A stretch of DNA of 64,000 nt from Sediminibacillus terrae (GTDB taxonomy: Bacteria; Bacillota; Bacilli; Bacillales; Amphibacillaceae). Shown here in pieces: positions 8,333-17,700 of this stretch (positions within the stretch are counted from its first letter, which is position 1; every line of letters starts with the position of its first letter). The stretch is from positions 1 through 64,000 of the forward strand of contig NZ_VZDQ01000023.1 in NCBI RefSeq assembly GCF_009602435.1, written 5' to 3'. The notes under the pieces are model-generated. The model saw nothing but the letters and a program-made list of their open reading frames with translations. It made no database searches and was not told where the DNA came from. Both the position numbers and the translations under genes were made by a program.

Positions 8333-9076
8333 ATGGAAGCTAAGCGAAAACTGATCGTCAATGCCGATGACTTCGGACTTACTCCTGGTGTTTCGGCCGG
8401 TATCCTATACGCACATGCGCATGGAGTCGTCACCAGTACGACGGTAATGGTCAATACAGAGTTTGCCAATGAGGCTTTGCAAGCAGCAAAGCAATTTCCT
8501 GCATTAGGAATCGGCCTGCATTTTGTATTGGACGAAGGCCGTCCGCTCTCCCCGTCTCCTGAAAGCCTTGTAGACGAAAATGGTGTTTTCTTGAGAGGCA
8601 AGGAGTTGATTGCCTCTGCCGAAAAGCAGGATGTGAAAGAAGAGTTGCAGGCGCAATTGCAGTTTTTGTTCGACCAAGGAATCGAGGTAACCCATATCGA
8701 CAGTCATCACCATATGCATTTGCATATTCCCTGCGCTCTGGAGGCAGTGATGGAAGTGGCGAAGGAACACCGGCTGCCGATCCGGACATTCAGCGAAATG
8801 AGGGACAATGGAGTCCTGCGCACCACCGATTGTCTCCGATACGATTTTTATGGGGAAGACCATATAACTGCTGGATATCTGCTGCGGCTATTTTCGGAAC
8901 TGGAGCCGGGGGTCACGGAAGTGATGTGCCATCCAGCTTTCATCGACACCTGGCTGGAGAATAAAAGCAGTTATCGATTCACCAGGGCAAAAGAACTGGC
9001 GGTGCTGACAGATAGCCGGGTCATCGATTGGCTTGATCAACACAAGGTAGGTCTGTTTCATTATGGAGGGTTGTAG
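8333..9076 (+). CDS. ChbG/YdjC-family carbohydrate deacetylase
   Basis: A 247-residue enzyme with the YdjC signature: 'LIVNADDFGLTPGVSAGIL' near the N-terminus (metal Asp) and 'THIDSHHHMHLH' mid-protein (metal His). In E. coli ChbG removes one acetyl group from chitobiose-6-phosphate, which makes the inducer and the GH4 substrate. The ATG at 8333 follows GGTGAGGAG. An in-frame ATG further upstream lies inside the IIC gene and is not needed. Its presence among the PTS genes implies that the sugar carries N-acetyl groups. Confidence 0.9.
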   Translation: MEAKRKLIVNADDFGLTPGVSAGILYAHAHGVVTSTTVMVNTEFANEALQAAKQFPALGIGLHFVLDEGRPLSPSPESLVDENGVFLRGKELIASAEKQDVKEELQAQLQFLFDQGIEVTHIDSHHHMHLHIPCALEAVMEVAKEHRLPIRTFSEMRDNGVLRTTDCLRYDFYGEDHITAGYLLRLFSELEPGVTEVMCHPAFIDTWLENKSSYRFTRAKELAVLTDSRVIDWLDQHKVGLFHYGGL

Positions 9077-9439
9077 ATGAAGATAGAGGATCTTTCCATG
9101 CAAATCATTTTATACGCTGGAAATGCCAAAGCTTTTTTGCATGAGGCCTTACATGCTGCAAAAAATGGACAATTCGACGAAATTGAAACGAAGCGGGACC
9201 AGGCCGCCGAAGAATTGCTGAAGGCACACAAAATCCAAACTTCTTTTTTACGGGAGGATGCGGTCGAAAAGCTGGATAATTTGCCAGTTTTATTGGTGCA
9301 TGCCCAGGATCATTTGATGACGGTTATGTCGGAGAAAGATTTGATGGAAGAATTGATTTTGTTGCATCGACAGCAGCATGAAACAAACAGAAAACTGAAC
9401 CGATTGTTGGAAACCGTTAATGCTCAGGAGCAAAACTAA
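9077..9439 (+). CDS. PTS system EIIA, lactose/cellobiose family
   Basis: A 120-residue helical protein that starts directly after the ChbG stop codon with GGAGGG upstream. The active-site motif 'LLVHAQDHLMT' gives phospho-His75, with Asp78 and His79 in the positions of the trimer metal site known from LacIIA. Together with the IIB and IIC genes it completes the transporter. Confidence 0.92.
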   Translation: MKIEDLSMQIILYAGNAKAFLHEALHAAKNGQFDEIETKRDQAAEELLKAHKIQTSFLREDAVEKLDNLPVLLVHAQDHLMTVMSEKDLMEELILLHRQQHETNRKLNRLLETVNAQEQN

Positions 9440-9455
9440 TCCAAGGAGGGGTTTG

Positions 9456-11294
9456 ATGAGGCGAAGCAAAGTTGTCGCAGCTGCTGTCCTTATCCTGTTG
9501 CTGCTTACTCTGTCGGCTGCGGCTGTCCAGGCTAAAGGCAAGGATGGGAAAAAGGGAAAGGTCACACCTGGAGTAGAAGTGTTTTTAAAGGACCATCTGG
9601 ACTGGGTCGAGGGGAAGCGTGTAGGATTGATCACCAACCCTACCGGTGTGGACCGCAATCTAGTCAGCACGAGCGACCTGCTGTATGAACACCCGGATGT
9701 CGATTTGACCGCGCTTTTCGGTCCGGAGCATGGCATCCGCGGTGACCAGGAAGCCGGGGAGTATGTGGAGTCCTACATCGACGAAAAAACAGGTCTCCCT
9801 GTTTACAGTCTTTATGGACCGACATGGAAGCCTACGGAAGAAATGGTGGAAGACGTGGACGTCCTTTTGTTCGATATCCAGGATATCGGTTCCAATGTGT
9901 ACACGTATATTTACACCTTGGGCTTTGCCATGGAAGCAGCAGCTGAATATGATAAAGAGGTCATTGTGTTGGACAGGCCCAATCCGATCGGCGGAACCCG
10001 TGTGGAAGGACCGCTCCGTTCCGAGGATACGGTCAGTTTCATGGGGAGGTTTTTGCTGCCGGTCCGGCATGGGATGACCGTCGGAGAGCTGGCGACCATG
10101 TGGAATCATGAATACAGCATGGGTGTCGACTTGAAGGTGGCCAAGATGAAGGGCTGGAAACGGACCATGCATTATGAAGACACCGGCCTTCCGTGGGTCA
10201 TGACATCTCCGAACATTCCGACTCAGGAATCGGCCTATTTATATGCCGGCACCGAACTGGTCGAGGATACCAACCTGTCTACCGGGCTTGGAACGACAAA
10301 GCCGTTTGAATTGGTCGGTGGTCCGGGAATCGATGGGGAAGCGTTGGCTGCCGAGATGAACGACCGTGACTTGGCAGGCGTAAGCTTCCGTTCCGCTTAT
10401 TATACTCCCATGTTCGGCAGACATGAAGGACAGTTGATCGGCGGTGTCCAGGTCCACATCGAAGAACCATCCGAAATCGATTTAGTGGCGCTTGGCCTGA
10501 ACCTGGTCGATGCCATGCGCGATCAAAATCCGGAAACATTCGAAATGACGTCCAGTTATGCCAACCTGATCGGTGACCCGGATGTTCCCGGTATGATTTT
10601 GGATGATCAGCCAGTAGAGCAGATCATGGCATCCTGGCAGGAGGAATTGAGCACCTGGATAAAAGAAGTGCGAAACAACTATTTGCTGTACAAACCATTC
10701 CCGAAAGGAGCCAAACCGTATAAGAATCAAGGTGTTTTGGGCATCCTGCCGCTTGATGTGTCCGCCTCCGTCGGGGAAAGTGTAGATTTAAGAGCAAAGG
10801 GCTATGATGAGGATGGCGACATGCTAGACATCGATGCTGCCGGACTTGACTGGGCTGTCACCGGTGATATTGGCGAGGTGGTTGATGGCGTTTTCCATGC
10901 GACTGGAGAAGGAAAAGGAGTATTGAAGGCTCAATTTGGCGAATATACAGCTGAGCGGCAGGTGGATGTCTCGACAACCTGGTTGGAAAATATTCGTTAT
11001 GGAGTACATGAAGATTATACAAGGATTGTATTTGACCTCAATAAAACCGTAACAAATTATCAGTTGGAAGAAGAAGATGGAAAGGTCCGCTTGGAGGTCC
11101 CCTATGGAGAAATCGGCGGTGATCTGGATGAAGGTGGAGGAACAATCCAGATCAGCAACAGTCCGGTAATCGAACAGATTGAGTATGAGCGTGATGGGCG
11201 TTCCTTTGTTGCCGTCTTTGATTTGAAGGCTGACAGCGTCAGTTATGAAACCCCGTCGTTTTCGTCGAGAATCGTGGTCGATTTGCTGCATTGA
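9456..11294 (+). CDS. Secreted NamZ-type exo-beta-N-acetylmuramidase (DUF1343, GH171) with Ig-like and AMIN-like C-terminal domains
   Basis: A 612-residue secreted protein with AAGGAGG at 6 nt. Signal peptide residues 1-27 (RR.., hydrophobic core, 'AVQA' cut site). The DUF1343 catalytic region spans about 40-425, with 'GLITNPTGVDRN', 'ALFGPEHGIRG', 'LLFDIQDIGSNVYTYI' and 'VLDRPNPIGG'. An Ig-like segment (about 430-515) and a C-terminal region resembling AMIN domains (about 518-612, 'YTRIVFDLNKTV') probably anchor it to wall polymers. B. subtilis NamZ (YbbC) releases MurNAc from the non-reducing ends of peptidoglycan glycan strands. Here it ends a chitobiose-type PTS operon instead of the MurP cluster, which suggests wall-derived disaccharide use. 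A terminator follows at 11331. Confidence 0.85.
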   Translation: MRRSKVVAAAVLILLLLTLSAAAVQAKGKDGKKGKVTPGVEVFLKDHLDWVEGKRVGLITNPTGVDRNLVSTSDLLYEHPDVDLTALFGPEHGIRGDQEAGEYVESYIDEKTGLPVYSLYGPTWKPTEEMVEDVDVLLFDIQDIGSNVYTYIYTLGFAMEAAAEYDKEVIVLDRPNPIGGTRVEGPLRSEDTVSFMGRFLLPVRHGMTVGELATMWNHEYSMGVDLKVAKMKGWKRTMHYEDTGLPWVMTSPNIPTQESAYLYAGTELVEDTNLSTGLGTTKPFELVGGPGIDGEALAAEMNDRDLAGVSFRSAYYTPMFGRHEGQLIGGVQVHIEEPSEIDLVALGLNLVDAMRDQNPETFEMTSSYANLIGDPDVPGMILDDQPVEQIMASWQEELSTWIKEVRNNYLLYKPFPKGAKPYKNQGVLGILPLDVSASVGESVDLRAKGYDEDGDMLDIDAAGLDWAVTGDIGEVVDGVFHATGEGKGVLKAQFGEYTAERQVDVSTTWLENIRYGVHEDYTRIVFDLNKTVTNYQLEEEDGKVRLEVPYGEIGGDLDEGGGTIQISNSPVIEQIEYERDGRSFVAVFDLKADSVSYETPSFSSRIVVDLLH

Positions 11295-11330
11295 TCGGCT
11301 GGGAAAAGGTCGATCATTAAAGAAGAATAC

Positions 11331-11373
11331 AAACGCGCTTGGATGAACAGTCCGAGCGCGTTTGGTGTTTTTT
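11331..11373 (+). terminator. Terminator of the PTS/NamZ operon
   Basis: Perfect 9-bp arms AAACGCGCT and AGCGCGTTT around a 15-nt loop, followed by a T-rich tract. Confidence 0.85.
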
Positions 11374-11659
11374 GGTGCTGGCAATTGATTAAGTGAAAGG
11401 GTCCGACGGAAATATTTTCGTCGTCGAATCCAAAACTTCTTCCGTCCGGAACCGCTGTAGAGGTTCCTCGATATTCGCCGAATATCCTTCGTGGTTCTCC
11501 AAGATTTTCTTCCTCCTCTTAGATAGGTTTTCAGCTTTTGTAATCCCTCGGAACCATTTTTTTCTGGAAAATTATTTTAATAGGTATTATGCTTTTCAGA
11601 AAATTACCGATATATAGTATGAAAGGTTTATTCATTATGGGGATTAAGGGGTTTTAAAA
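11374..11659. other. Gene-free stretch before the chemoreceptor
   Basis: No supported gene. The stretch contains a short TCGATATTCGCCGAATATCC-like imperfect palindrome near 11467-11490 and A/T-rich sequence with promoter-like character near 11560-11620. Nothing firm can be called. Confidence 0.4.
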
Positions 11660-12964
11660 ATGAAAATAAAGCATCGCATTTTTGGTAAAACGCTACAAAG
11701 ACAGATTCTGATGCCGTTTTTAACTGTACTTATTCTATCCGGCTTGGCCATCGGTTTACAGGGTATAATTATCATGGAAACGGCAGAAATCGGCAATCAA
11801 GCAAAACAAATCATCCTTCCGATGGGGATAGGCCTGGTCCTGACGCTCATTATTGCGTCCTTACTGAGCATCTTGTTGGCAAGTAGAGTGACCCAACCTG
11901 TTAAGCACCTTCAATCCAAAATAAAACAGATGGAAGAAGGAGATTTATCGATCGACCTGAAAAATGGCCGGACCGATGAAATCGGAGAGCTCGCCGCATC
12001 AGTAGACAACATGAAAAACAGAATGAATGAGGTTGTTGAGAATGTTGCATCTGTTTCTGATCACGTATCGATGCACAGCCAGGAATTGACTCGCTCATCT
12101 TTGGAAGTCAAGCAGGGATCTGAACAAGTTGCTACAACCATGCAGGAACTTGCATCAGGAGCCGGCATGCAGGCTGAGCACTCTAAAAACCTTTCTCAGG
12201 GCATGAAACAGTATAATGAAAAAGTGCGAGAAGCGAACGATAATGGACAGGTAATCTATAATGCGGCCGAACAAATCATCATGATGGTGAGCGAGGGCAC
12301 ACAATTGATGGACACGTCTGTTCATCAAATGGAAAAAATAGAATCCATTGTAAAAAACGCTGTGGAAAAGGTACAGGTATTGGACCAACAATCACAAGAA
12401 ATCACCAAGCTTGTGTCCGTTATCAAGGATATTGCCGAGCAAACCAACCTGCTGGCATTGAACGCTGCGATTGAAGCAGCAAGGGCAGGAGAGCAGGGTA
12501 AAGGTTTTGCTGTCGTTGCTGATGAAGTCAGAAAGCTTGCTGAACAAGTAAGTAACTCTATCACAGACATTACCGGCATTGTCGGCAGTATCCAAACGGA
12601 GTCAAACGCTGTGTCAGGTTCTTTGATGAGTGGATATGAAGAAGTGGATCAAGGAACGACCCAAATCCGAAAAACAGGCGACAACTTCAAAAAAATCAGC
12701 AGTGCTTTATCTGAAATGGTCGGAAGTGTAATGAGCGTCAATGAAAGCTTGAGCACGATTACCAAAGATAGCGATGCATTGAGCTCGTCGATCAATGAAA
12801 TTGCATCCATTGCAGAAGAATCCGCTGCCGGTATTGAACAGACCTCGGCGAGCACACAACAGACAAGTAGTTCCATGGAAGACATAACCAATAAGTTTGA
12901 ACAACTGGAGACTCTCTCAACGGAATTGCAACAGTTTGTAAAACGTTATCTTTCTACCATCTAA
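11660..12964 (+). CDS. Methyl-accepting chemotaxis protein lacking a large extracellular domain
   Basis: A 434-residue receptor. Two membrane helices (about 17-38 and 50-72) are separated by only about a dozen residues, so there is no extracytoplasmic ligand domain. A HAMP domain follows (about 73-125, '[21 protein letters not shown]'). The long signalling coiled coil carries the conserved hairpin tip '[39 protein letters not shown]'-type sequence around 255-295. It would signal to CheA/CheW. Input may come through the membrane or an intracellular cue. AAGGGG precedes the ATG. Confidence 0.92.
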   Translation: MKIKHRIFGKTLQRQILMPFLTVLILSGLAIGLQGIIIMETAEIGNQAKQIILPMGIGLVLTLIIASLLSILLASRVTQPVKHLQSKIKQMEEGDLSIDLKNGRTDEIGELAASVDNMKNRMNEVVENVASVSDHVSMHSQELTRSSLEVKQGSEQVATTMQELASGAGMQAEHSKNLSQGMKQYNEKVREANDNGQVIYNAAEQIIMMVSEGTQLMDTSVHQMEKIESIVKNAVEKVQVLDQQSQEITKLVSVIKDIAEQTNLLALNAAIEAARAGEQGKGFAVVADEVRKLAEQVSNSITDITGIVGSIQTESNAVSGSLMSGYEEVDQGTTQIRKTGDNFKKISSALSEMVGSVMSVNESLSTITKDSDALSSSINEIASIAEESAAGIEQTSASTQQTSSSMEDITNKFEQLETLSTELQQFVKRYLSTI

Positions 12965-12970
12965 ATACCT

Positions 12971-13022
12971 AAAAGGAACAGAAAAAGTCACGTTCGATTT
13001 GATCTCTTTCTGTTCCTTTTTT
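12971..13022 (+). terminator. Terminator after the chemoreceptor gene
   Basis: AAAAGGAACAGAAA pairs with TTTCTGTTCCTTTT, followed by more T. The loop is about 22 nt. The remainder up to 13304 holds no gene I can support. Confidence 0.75.
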
Positions 13023-13304
13023 ATCACGATTTTACCAGTCTCGTGTTTAGGGGTCGGATGCATTGGACCATCAGCCTTTCCATCTCTTAAAGAAAACAAA
13101 TCCACTTGTCAGACGGTTTCTACGGCTTTTTTCAAGACGACAAAACGGGCTGAGTTCACATACAATCACCGTTTGCTGTCTGTAAAATGACGATTTTGTG
13201 AAAAATAAAGCATATCTTTTTCAGCGACAGCAGGTTTCTATAGCGTATGACAAGGGGAAACATGTTAAACTAATGGACAAACAGATGGAAAATGAGGTGT
13301 AAAG

Positions 13305-14222
13305 ATGGGAAAAAGAATCCTGTTCTTTTTATTGACCAACATTTTGGTCATGACGACCATAGTCATCGTCTGGTCGATTATTACTGCATTTACCGATATA
13401 GGCGGTTCGTTTGAAACCGGTGGTTCCGGGCTGGGAATCGACTATGCTTCCTTGATGGTATTCAGTCTGCTCGTCGGTTTCATCGGTTCCTTTATGTCTC
13501 TGGCCATGTCCCGCTGGGTAGCGAAAAAGATGATGAAAGTGAAGGTCCTCGATCCAGACGGTTCCTTGGCACCGCAAGAACGTGCCGTCGTGGAAAAGGT
13601 GCACAGACTGGCCCGGGCTGCTGGATTGGCACATATGCCGGAAGTGGGCATTTATCAGTCGGCCGAGGTGAACGCTTTTGCAACCGGCCCGACTAAAAAA
13701 CGCTCGCTTGTAGCTGTATCATCCGGATTGCTGCAAACAATGGATGACGATGCCGTCGAGGGTGTCATTGCCCACGAAATCGCACACGTTTCCAACGGAG
13801 ACATGGTTACGATGACCTTGCTGCAAGGGGTAGTCAACACCTTTGTCGTATTTTTGTCGCGAATTGTGGCCATCGTTGTATCCCGTTTGGTTCGTTCGGA
13901 AATGCAAACGGTCGTACGGTTTGCAGCGATTATCATCTTTCAAATCCTGTTCTCCATTCTCGGAAGCATCGTGGTCAGTGCGTTTTCTCGCTGGCGGGAG
14001 TACCGGGCCGACCGGGGAGGAGCAGATTTGGCAGGCCGTGACAAAATGGCCCATGCACTGCGTTCGTTGAAATCGTATGTAAACAGAGCACATCTTGATA
14101 ATGACCGCACTGATGATGCGGCAATCCAGACAATGAAAATCAACGGAAAAAGCGGTATGGCAAAATTGTTTTCCTCGCATCCGGATTTGGATGAGCGGAT
14201 TGCACGTTTGGAAGAACGTTAA
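13305..14222 (+). CDS. htpX: HtpX, membrane-bound zinc metalloprotease (M48)
   Basis: A 305-residue protein with two N-terminal membrane helices (about 4-28 and 44-70), the zinc motif HEIAH at residues 157-161, further hydrophobic segments (about 170-195 and 205-235), and the third ligand region '[12 protein letters not shown]'. HtpX degrades misfolded membrane proteins alongside FtsH. The start has AGGTG at 8 nt. Single-gene unit closed by the hairpin at 14240. Confidence 0.95.
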   Translation: MGKRILFFLLTNILVMTTIVIVWSIITAFTDIGGSFETGGSGLGIDYASLMVFSLLVGFIGSFMSLAMSRWVAKKMMKVKVLDPDGSLAPQERAVVEKVHRLARAAGLAHMPEVGIYQSAEVNAFATGPTKKRSLVAVSSGLLQTMDDDAVEGVIAHEIAHVSNGDMVTMTLLQGVVNTFVVFLSRIVAIVVSRLVRSEMQTVVRFAAIIIFQILFSILGSIVVSAFSRWREYRADRGGADLAGRDKMAHALRSLKSYVNRAHLDNDRTDDAAIQTMKINGKSGMAKLFSSHPDLDERIARLEER

Positions 14223-14239
14223 TGCAAAAGATTTACTAA

Positions 14240-14285
14240 AAAGCAGCTTTCCCAGGTTTATTCCTGTTGGTCAGCTGCTTTTTTA
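14240..14285. terminator. Bidirectional terminator between htpX and the convergent small gene
   Basis: AAAAGCAGCT and AGCTGCTTTTTT arms with A-runs on one side and T-runs on the other serve both convergent genes. Confidence 0.8.
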
Positions 14286-14302
14286 TTGGATATATAGCGT
14301 TT

Positions 14303-14503
14303 CTATTTGTCAGTTGGCAGACTCCCCGTTTTAGTTAGCCTGAACAATCGCCACCCGCTGCCAAGCAGTATAGCTGAACCTATAATCAAATAAGAAATGT
14401 GGAAATCCTGCCAAGCATAGTTGATGGTGACGCCGCCTGCTATAAGCAGGATAAGAATGTTATAGCCAACTTGGAATTTCCAATAACCATCCGTACTGTC
14501 CAT
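14303..14503 (-). CDS. Small membrane protein
   Basis: A 66-residue protein with two predicted membrane helices (about 12-28 and 37-52), ending in a short polar tail. AGAAGGGG precedes the start on the minus strand. It converges on htpX. No family recognised. Confidence 0.55.
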   Translation of the reverse strand: MDSTDGYWKFQVGYNILILLIAGGVTINYAWQDFHISYLIIGSAILLGSGWRLFRLTKTGSLPTDK

Positions 14504-14623
14504 TTTTCAAGCCCCTTCTGTGTCTATCTTTCTATCTTTCCATTGTAACAAAGCCGTCAAAAGCAGGAATAGGGATACATTTATCGAAATGATAATACGA
14601 AAATAGCAATGAAAGGAGCGAGG

Positions 14624-15160
14624 ATGTTGAAATGGATGATGAAGGATCCGGACTTTTTGGTAAGAAAAGCAGAACCAAGCGATTTGGCAAGTGTGTTGTT
14701 TTTACTTCAACAGGCTGGCCGCTGGCTGCAGACAAAAAATACAACACAGTGGGATTACTATGTAACAGATTTACAAGAAAACACGGAAGAAGTGAGCGAT
14801 TCGATAGACAGGGAAAATACATACATAGTGGAGTCGGATAACGGTGAATGCGTCGCCTCTATTACATTGGAGATGGCCCCCACAGGATGGGACCGCTCTA
14901 TCTGGGGAAATGATGCAAAAAAGGATGATGCTGTTTATTTGCACCGTATAGTGGTGAACAGAAAATTTGCCGGAAAAGAAGTCGGCAGTGAGTTGATCAA
15001 GTGGGCCGTGGAAAGAGCGAAAGAAAAAGGGAAAAAGCGAATCCGTTTTGACTGCCTTGCCAGCAATGTCGGATTGAACCGTTATTACCAAAAATGGTAT
15101 CGACGGGTAGGTATCGCTGACATATACGGGCAGCATAGTAAATATGAAATGGAACTATAG
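14624..15160 (+). CDS. GNAT-family N-acetyltransferase
   Basis: A 178-residue protein. The acetyl-CoA motif region 'LHRIVVNRKFAGKEVGSELIKWAVERAKEKG' carries the (R/Q)xxG(x)(G/A)-like loop, followed by 'IRFDCLASNVGLNRYYQ', a typical GNAT strand and helix. I chose ATG 14624, with AAAGGAG upstream, over the ATG at 14609. The VOC gene follows 17 nt later and is probably co-transcribed. Substrate unknown. Confidence 0.82.
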   Translation: MLKWMMKDPDFLVRKAEPSDLASVLFLLQQAGRWLQTKNTTQWDYYVTDLQENTEEVSDSIDRENTYIVESDNGECVASITLEMAPTGWDRSIWGNDAKKDDAVYLHRIVVNRKFAGKEVGSELIKWAVERAKEKGKKRIRFDCLASNVGLNRYYQKWYRRVGIADIYGQHSKYEMEL

Positions 15161-15177
15161 AGTGGAGGAGAAACAAC

Positions 15178-15546
15178 ATGGCAAAGGTGATCGGATTTGA
15201 AATAAGCAGTCAGGAACCGGAAAAAGCGGTGGCGTTTTATAGAAAGGTATTTGGCTGGGAATTTGCCGATCCTGACTGGGAGTATTGGCCGGTAGTTACG
15301 GAGAGCGGAACAATGAAAACCAGCTTAACTGGAGGAATAAGTAAAGGGCCGAGTGATTTTCCACATGGGACGAGGATTCAAATCGAGGTGGAGTCCATAG
15401 ACGAAACGTTAGCGTTGGCACAACAAAATGGGGCGATGATTGTCCGGGATAAAATGGAATTTGATTCTTTTTTTCTTGCCTATTTAGTCGATCCTACTGG
15501 TATCGGCCTGGGACTTATCGAGAAGAGAAATGTTGCAGGACGTTGA
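15178..15546 (+). CDS. VOC-family protein
   Basis: A 122-residue protein with GGAGGAG upstream. 'VIGFEISSQEPEKAVAFYRKVFGWEF' and 'FLAYLVDPTGIGLGLIEK' are the first and last beta-alpha-beta elements of a VOC domain of the CFP-30/YkcA-like group. Downstream of a GNAT gene in the same direction. Substrate unknown. Confidence 0.85.
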   Translation: MAKVIGFEISSQEPEKAVAFYRKVFGWEFADPDWEYWPVVTESGTMKTSLTGGISKGPSDFPHGTRIQIEVESIDETLALAQQNGAMIVRDKMEFDSFFLAYLVDPTGIGLGLIEKRNVAGR

Positions 15547-15712
15547 TCTTGTATTGTTGTTCTAATAGCGTAGGCGGTATCGATGACTTGTGAAGATTTT
15601 TCGTTCGTGATGATATAATGGCTGGAGCAAAGAAGGAAAATGGTCAAAGCGATGGTAGTCGACATCGCTTCTTCTTTTTGTCGTGAGAGTGATAATTTTC
15701 AGGGGGGATGGA

Positions 15713-16255
15713 ATGCGAAATGAAAGATATTCTTTTAAACGTGACTTGCATTACCGGATAAGGCAAGCAGAGGAAGCGGATGCGGAAAAACTGGCGAAAG
15801 TGAGGCGGCAGATAGATGGAGAAACAGAAAACCTGGATCGAGAGCAAGGGGAAGAATATATCGATTCGCTCGGATTCAAGGAGCTAATCAAAAAGGATGC
15901 GGAAACAAACTGCAATCTTTTTTTGGTCGCCGAGGCTGGCTCGGACATAGTCGGTTTCTCCAGATGCGCTGGCAGTCGTTTGAAGCGCAAGTCACATCAG
16001 GTTGAATTTGGGGTGGGAGTACGAAGGGACTTTTGGGGGCATGGTATCGGGAAAAGTCTTTTGAAAGAATCGATTTCCTGGGCAGAAGCGAATGAAATTG
16101 TCAAAATGACGTTAAGCGTACTGGAAACCAATTCAACGGCCATTCAGCTTTACCAAAAGTTCGGCTTCGAGGTGGAAGGCGTTTTGAAAAAGGACAAGCT
16201 CTTATCGGATGGTAGGTTTTATGACACCATTTTGATGGCGAGATTTAATGCCTGA
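15713..16255 (+). CDS. GNAT-family N-acetyltransferase
   Basis: A 180-residue protein. 'VEFGVGVRRDFWGHGIGKSLLKESISWAE' contains the acetyl-CoA-binding V.RDFWGHGIG loop, followed by 'LSVLETNSTAIQLYQKFGF', typical of RimJ/SpeG-like enzymes. AGGGGGG precedes ATG 15713. A possible frame extension upstream lacks a ribosome binding site. Substrate unknown. Confidence 0.85.
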   Translation: MRNERYSFKRDLHYRIRQAEEADAEKLAKVRRQIDGETENLDREQGEEYIDSLGFKELIKKDAETNCNLFLVAEAGSDIVGFSRCAGSRLKRKSHQVEFGVGVRRDFWGHGIGKSLLKESISWAEANEIVKMTLSVLETNSTAIQLYQKFGFEVEGVLKKDKLLSDGRFYDTILMARFNA

Positions 16256-16384
16256 GCAGATTCCTGCTATTAGGTTTGAACAGGGAAGATAAATAATGCA
16301 TGTGAATGAAAAGAGATATTTTTTTATTGATAATCAATAAATCATATATTAATATAAGGTTATCAAACATAATTGAGGTGCTGT

Positions 16385-16858
16385 ATGAAAAAAGGGACGA
16401 CCATATTTTTAAAATTGGCAGTCATCATCATTGGATTGGTTATCATTGCGTTATGTATTTGGGTCCCCAGCCTGGCCAAAGAAGCGGCAGAAATGAATCC
16501 AGAATATGCTTATCTCCGATATCCTGTCTTGATCGGCGTTTATATCCCGGTCATCCCGTTTTTTACCGCTTTATATCAGGCTTGGATGCTTTTGCGCTAT
16601 ATCGAACAGAAACAGGCTTTTTCTCCATGGGCGGTTGCGGCCCTGAAGCGAATCAAAGTTTGTGGCATCGCAATCGGCAGCATCTACATAGCTGGCATGC
16701 TTTTTCTTATCAGTCAAAATGCATTGCATCCGGGAATCGCCTTGATAGGATTATTGATTGTTTTTGCTTCATTCGTTATAGCTGTTTTCTCTGCCGTATT
16801 ACAGGAATTATTGGCAAGTGCGCTCCAAATTAAAAAAGAAAACGAATTGACGATTTGA
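16385..16858 (+). CDS. DUF2975 integral membrane protein
   Basis: A 157-residue protein with four predicted membrane helices (about 8-28, 48-70, 92-115 and 118-142). It matches the DUF2975 family (YoaS-like), which is nearly always followed by a small Xre-type regulator, as here, 9 nt downstream. AATTGAGGTG precedes the start. Function unknown. Confidence 0.82.
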   Translation: MKKGTTIFLKLAVIIIGLVIIALCIWVPSLAKEAAEMNPEYAYLRYPVLIGVYIPVIPFFTALYQAWMLLRYIEQKQAFSPWAVAALKRIKVCGIAIGSIYIAGMLFLISQNALHPGIALIGLLIVFASFVIAVFSAVLQELLASALQIKKENELTI

Positions 16859-16867
16859 GGTGAAAAG

Positions 16868-17101
16868 ATGGCGATTGTCATTCGCATAGATGTTATGCTG
16901 GCCAAAAGGAAAATGAGTGTCACGGAGCTTTCTGAAAAAGTGGGCATTACCATGGCGAACCTTTCCATCCTGAAGAATGGAAAGGCAAAAGCAGTCCGCT
17001 TTTCCACGTTGGAAGGGATCTGCAAAGCCCTGGACTGCCAGCCTGGAGATATTTTAGAGTATATAGAAGATGAAGAAGATGATTCCGGGAAGAAACTGTA
17101 G
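16868..17101 (+). CDS. Small Xre/HTH_26-type regulator (YozG-like)
   Basis: A 77-residue HTH protein. 'MSVTELSEKVGITMANLSILKNGKAKAVRFSTLEGICKALDC' is the Cro/C1-like helix-turn-helix, and 'QPGDILEYIEDEE' is the typical family tail. GAGGTG precedes the ATG. It forms an operon with the DUF2975 gene. In B. subtilis the equivalent pair is yoaS-yozG. Confidence 0.85.
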   Translation: MAIVIRIDVMLAKRKMSVTELSEKVGITMANLSILKNGKAKAVRFSTLEGICKALDCQPGDILEYIEDEEDDSGKKL

Positions 17102-17155
17102 GTTCGTTCATTTACTTCGAACGGGAGTTGTGTCTCCTTCATCATGGCCGTTATT

Positions 17156-17184
17156 TTGTTTTCATAAATCAAGTCTGGTAAAAT
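17156..17184 (+). promoter_or_regulatory. Sigma-A promoter of the riboswitch-controlled exporter operon
   Basis: TTGTTT (17156-17161) and TAAAAT (17179-17184) are separated by 17 bp, about 20 nt before the aptamer begins. Confidence 0.75.
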
Positions 17185-17204
17185 AAGTGCAATGCATAAG
17201 GTTA

Positions 17205-17332
17205 TGTTTTCTAGGGTTCCGCGGCTGGATTGCCGGTCTGGTCCGAGAGAAGACACACAGCGTCTGCTGTGACACGGAGGGATAAAAGCCCGGGAGGTAC
17301 TGTCAATCAGTTAACTCCCGGGCTTTTTGTAT
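17205..17332 (+). promoter_or_regulatory. Guanidine-I (ykkC) riboswitch with terminator
   Basis: The conserved ykkC aptamer pieces appear in order: CTAGGGTTCCGC (17211-17222), CTGGTCCGAGAG (17238-17249), ACACGGAGGGATAAAAGCCC (17272-17291) and GGGAG. The CCCGGGAG/CTCCCGGG stem and T-run (17289-17326) is the intrinsic terminator. Guanidinium binding prevents its formation and switches on the export genes. It directly precedes two SMR genes, the standard arrangement. Confidence 0.95.
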
Positions 17333-17364
17333 TGTATAGGAATTACGCAGCTAGGAGGGATTAC

Positions 17365-17700
17365 ATGAATAGAGAATGGATCAAAGTAATCATCGCAGCC
17401 TTTTTTGAAGTTTGCTGGGTGGTAGGCTTGAAGCATGCTGATAATAGTCTGACTTGGGCAGGGACAGTTTTATCGATCGTGGTCAGCTTTTATTTATTGG
17501 TAAAGTCAGGAGAAAAACTTCCGGTCGGCACTGCCTATGCCGTTTTTGTCGGTCTTGGCACGGCAGGAACCGTATTATCCGATATCGCCTTTTTCGGTGA
17601 ACCGTTTAAACCGGTGAAAATATTGTTGATTGTGATTCTGCTGGCAGGTGTTATCGGTTTGAAATTGGTCGAAGATGAAAAGAAAGGAGAGGAAGCCTGA
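17365..17700 (+). CDS. ykkC: SMR guanidinium exporter subunit, YkkC-like
   Basis: A 111-residue small multidrug resistance protein with four membrane helices. '[18 protein letters not shown]' holds the essential membrane Glu of the SMR family, and '[16 protein letters not shown]' is the SugE/Gdx signature. AGGAGGG precedes the ATG. Under the guanidine-I riboswitch it forms a heteromeric Gdx-type exporter with the next gene, whose start overlaps by one base (TGATG). Confidence 0.92.
   Translation: MNREWIKVIIAAFFEVCWVVGLKHADNSLTWAGTVLSIVVSFYLLVKSGEKLPVGTAYAVFVGLGTAGTVLSDIAFFGEPFKPVKILLIVILLAGVIGLKLVEDEKKGEEA

Noticed and set aside
12917-13105. A minus-strand frame overlapping the end of the chemoreceptor gene
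   Set aside because: It reads through the chemoreceptor terminator hairpin and has no credible start site.
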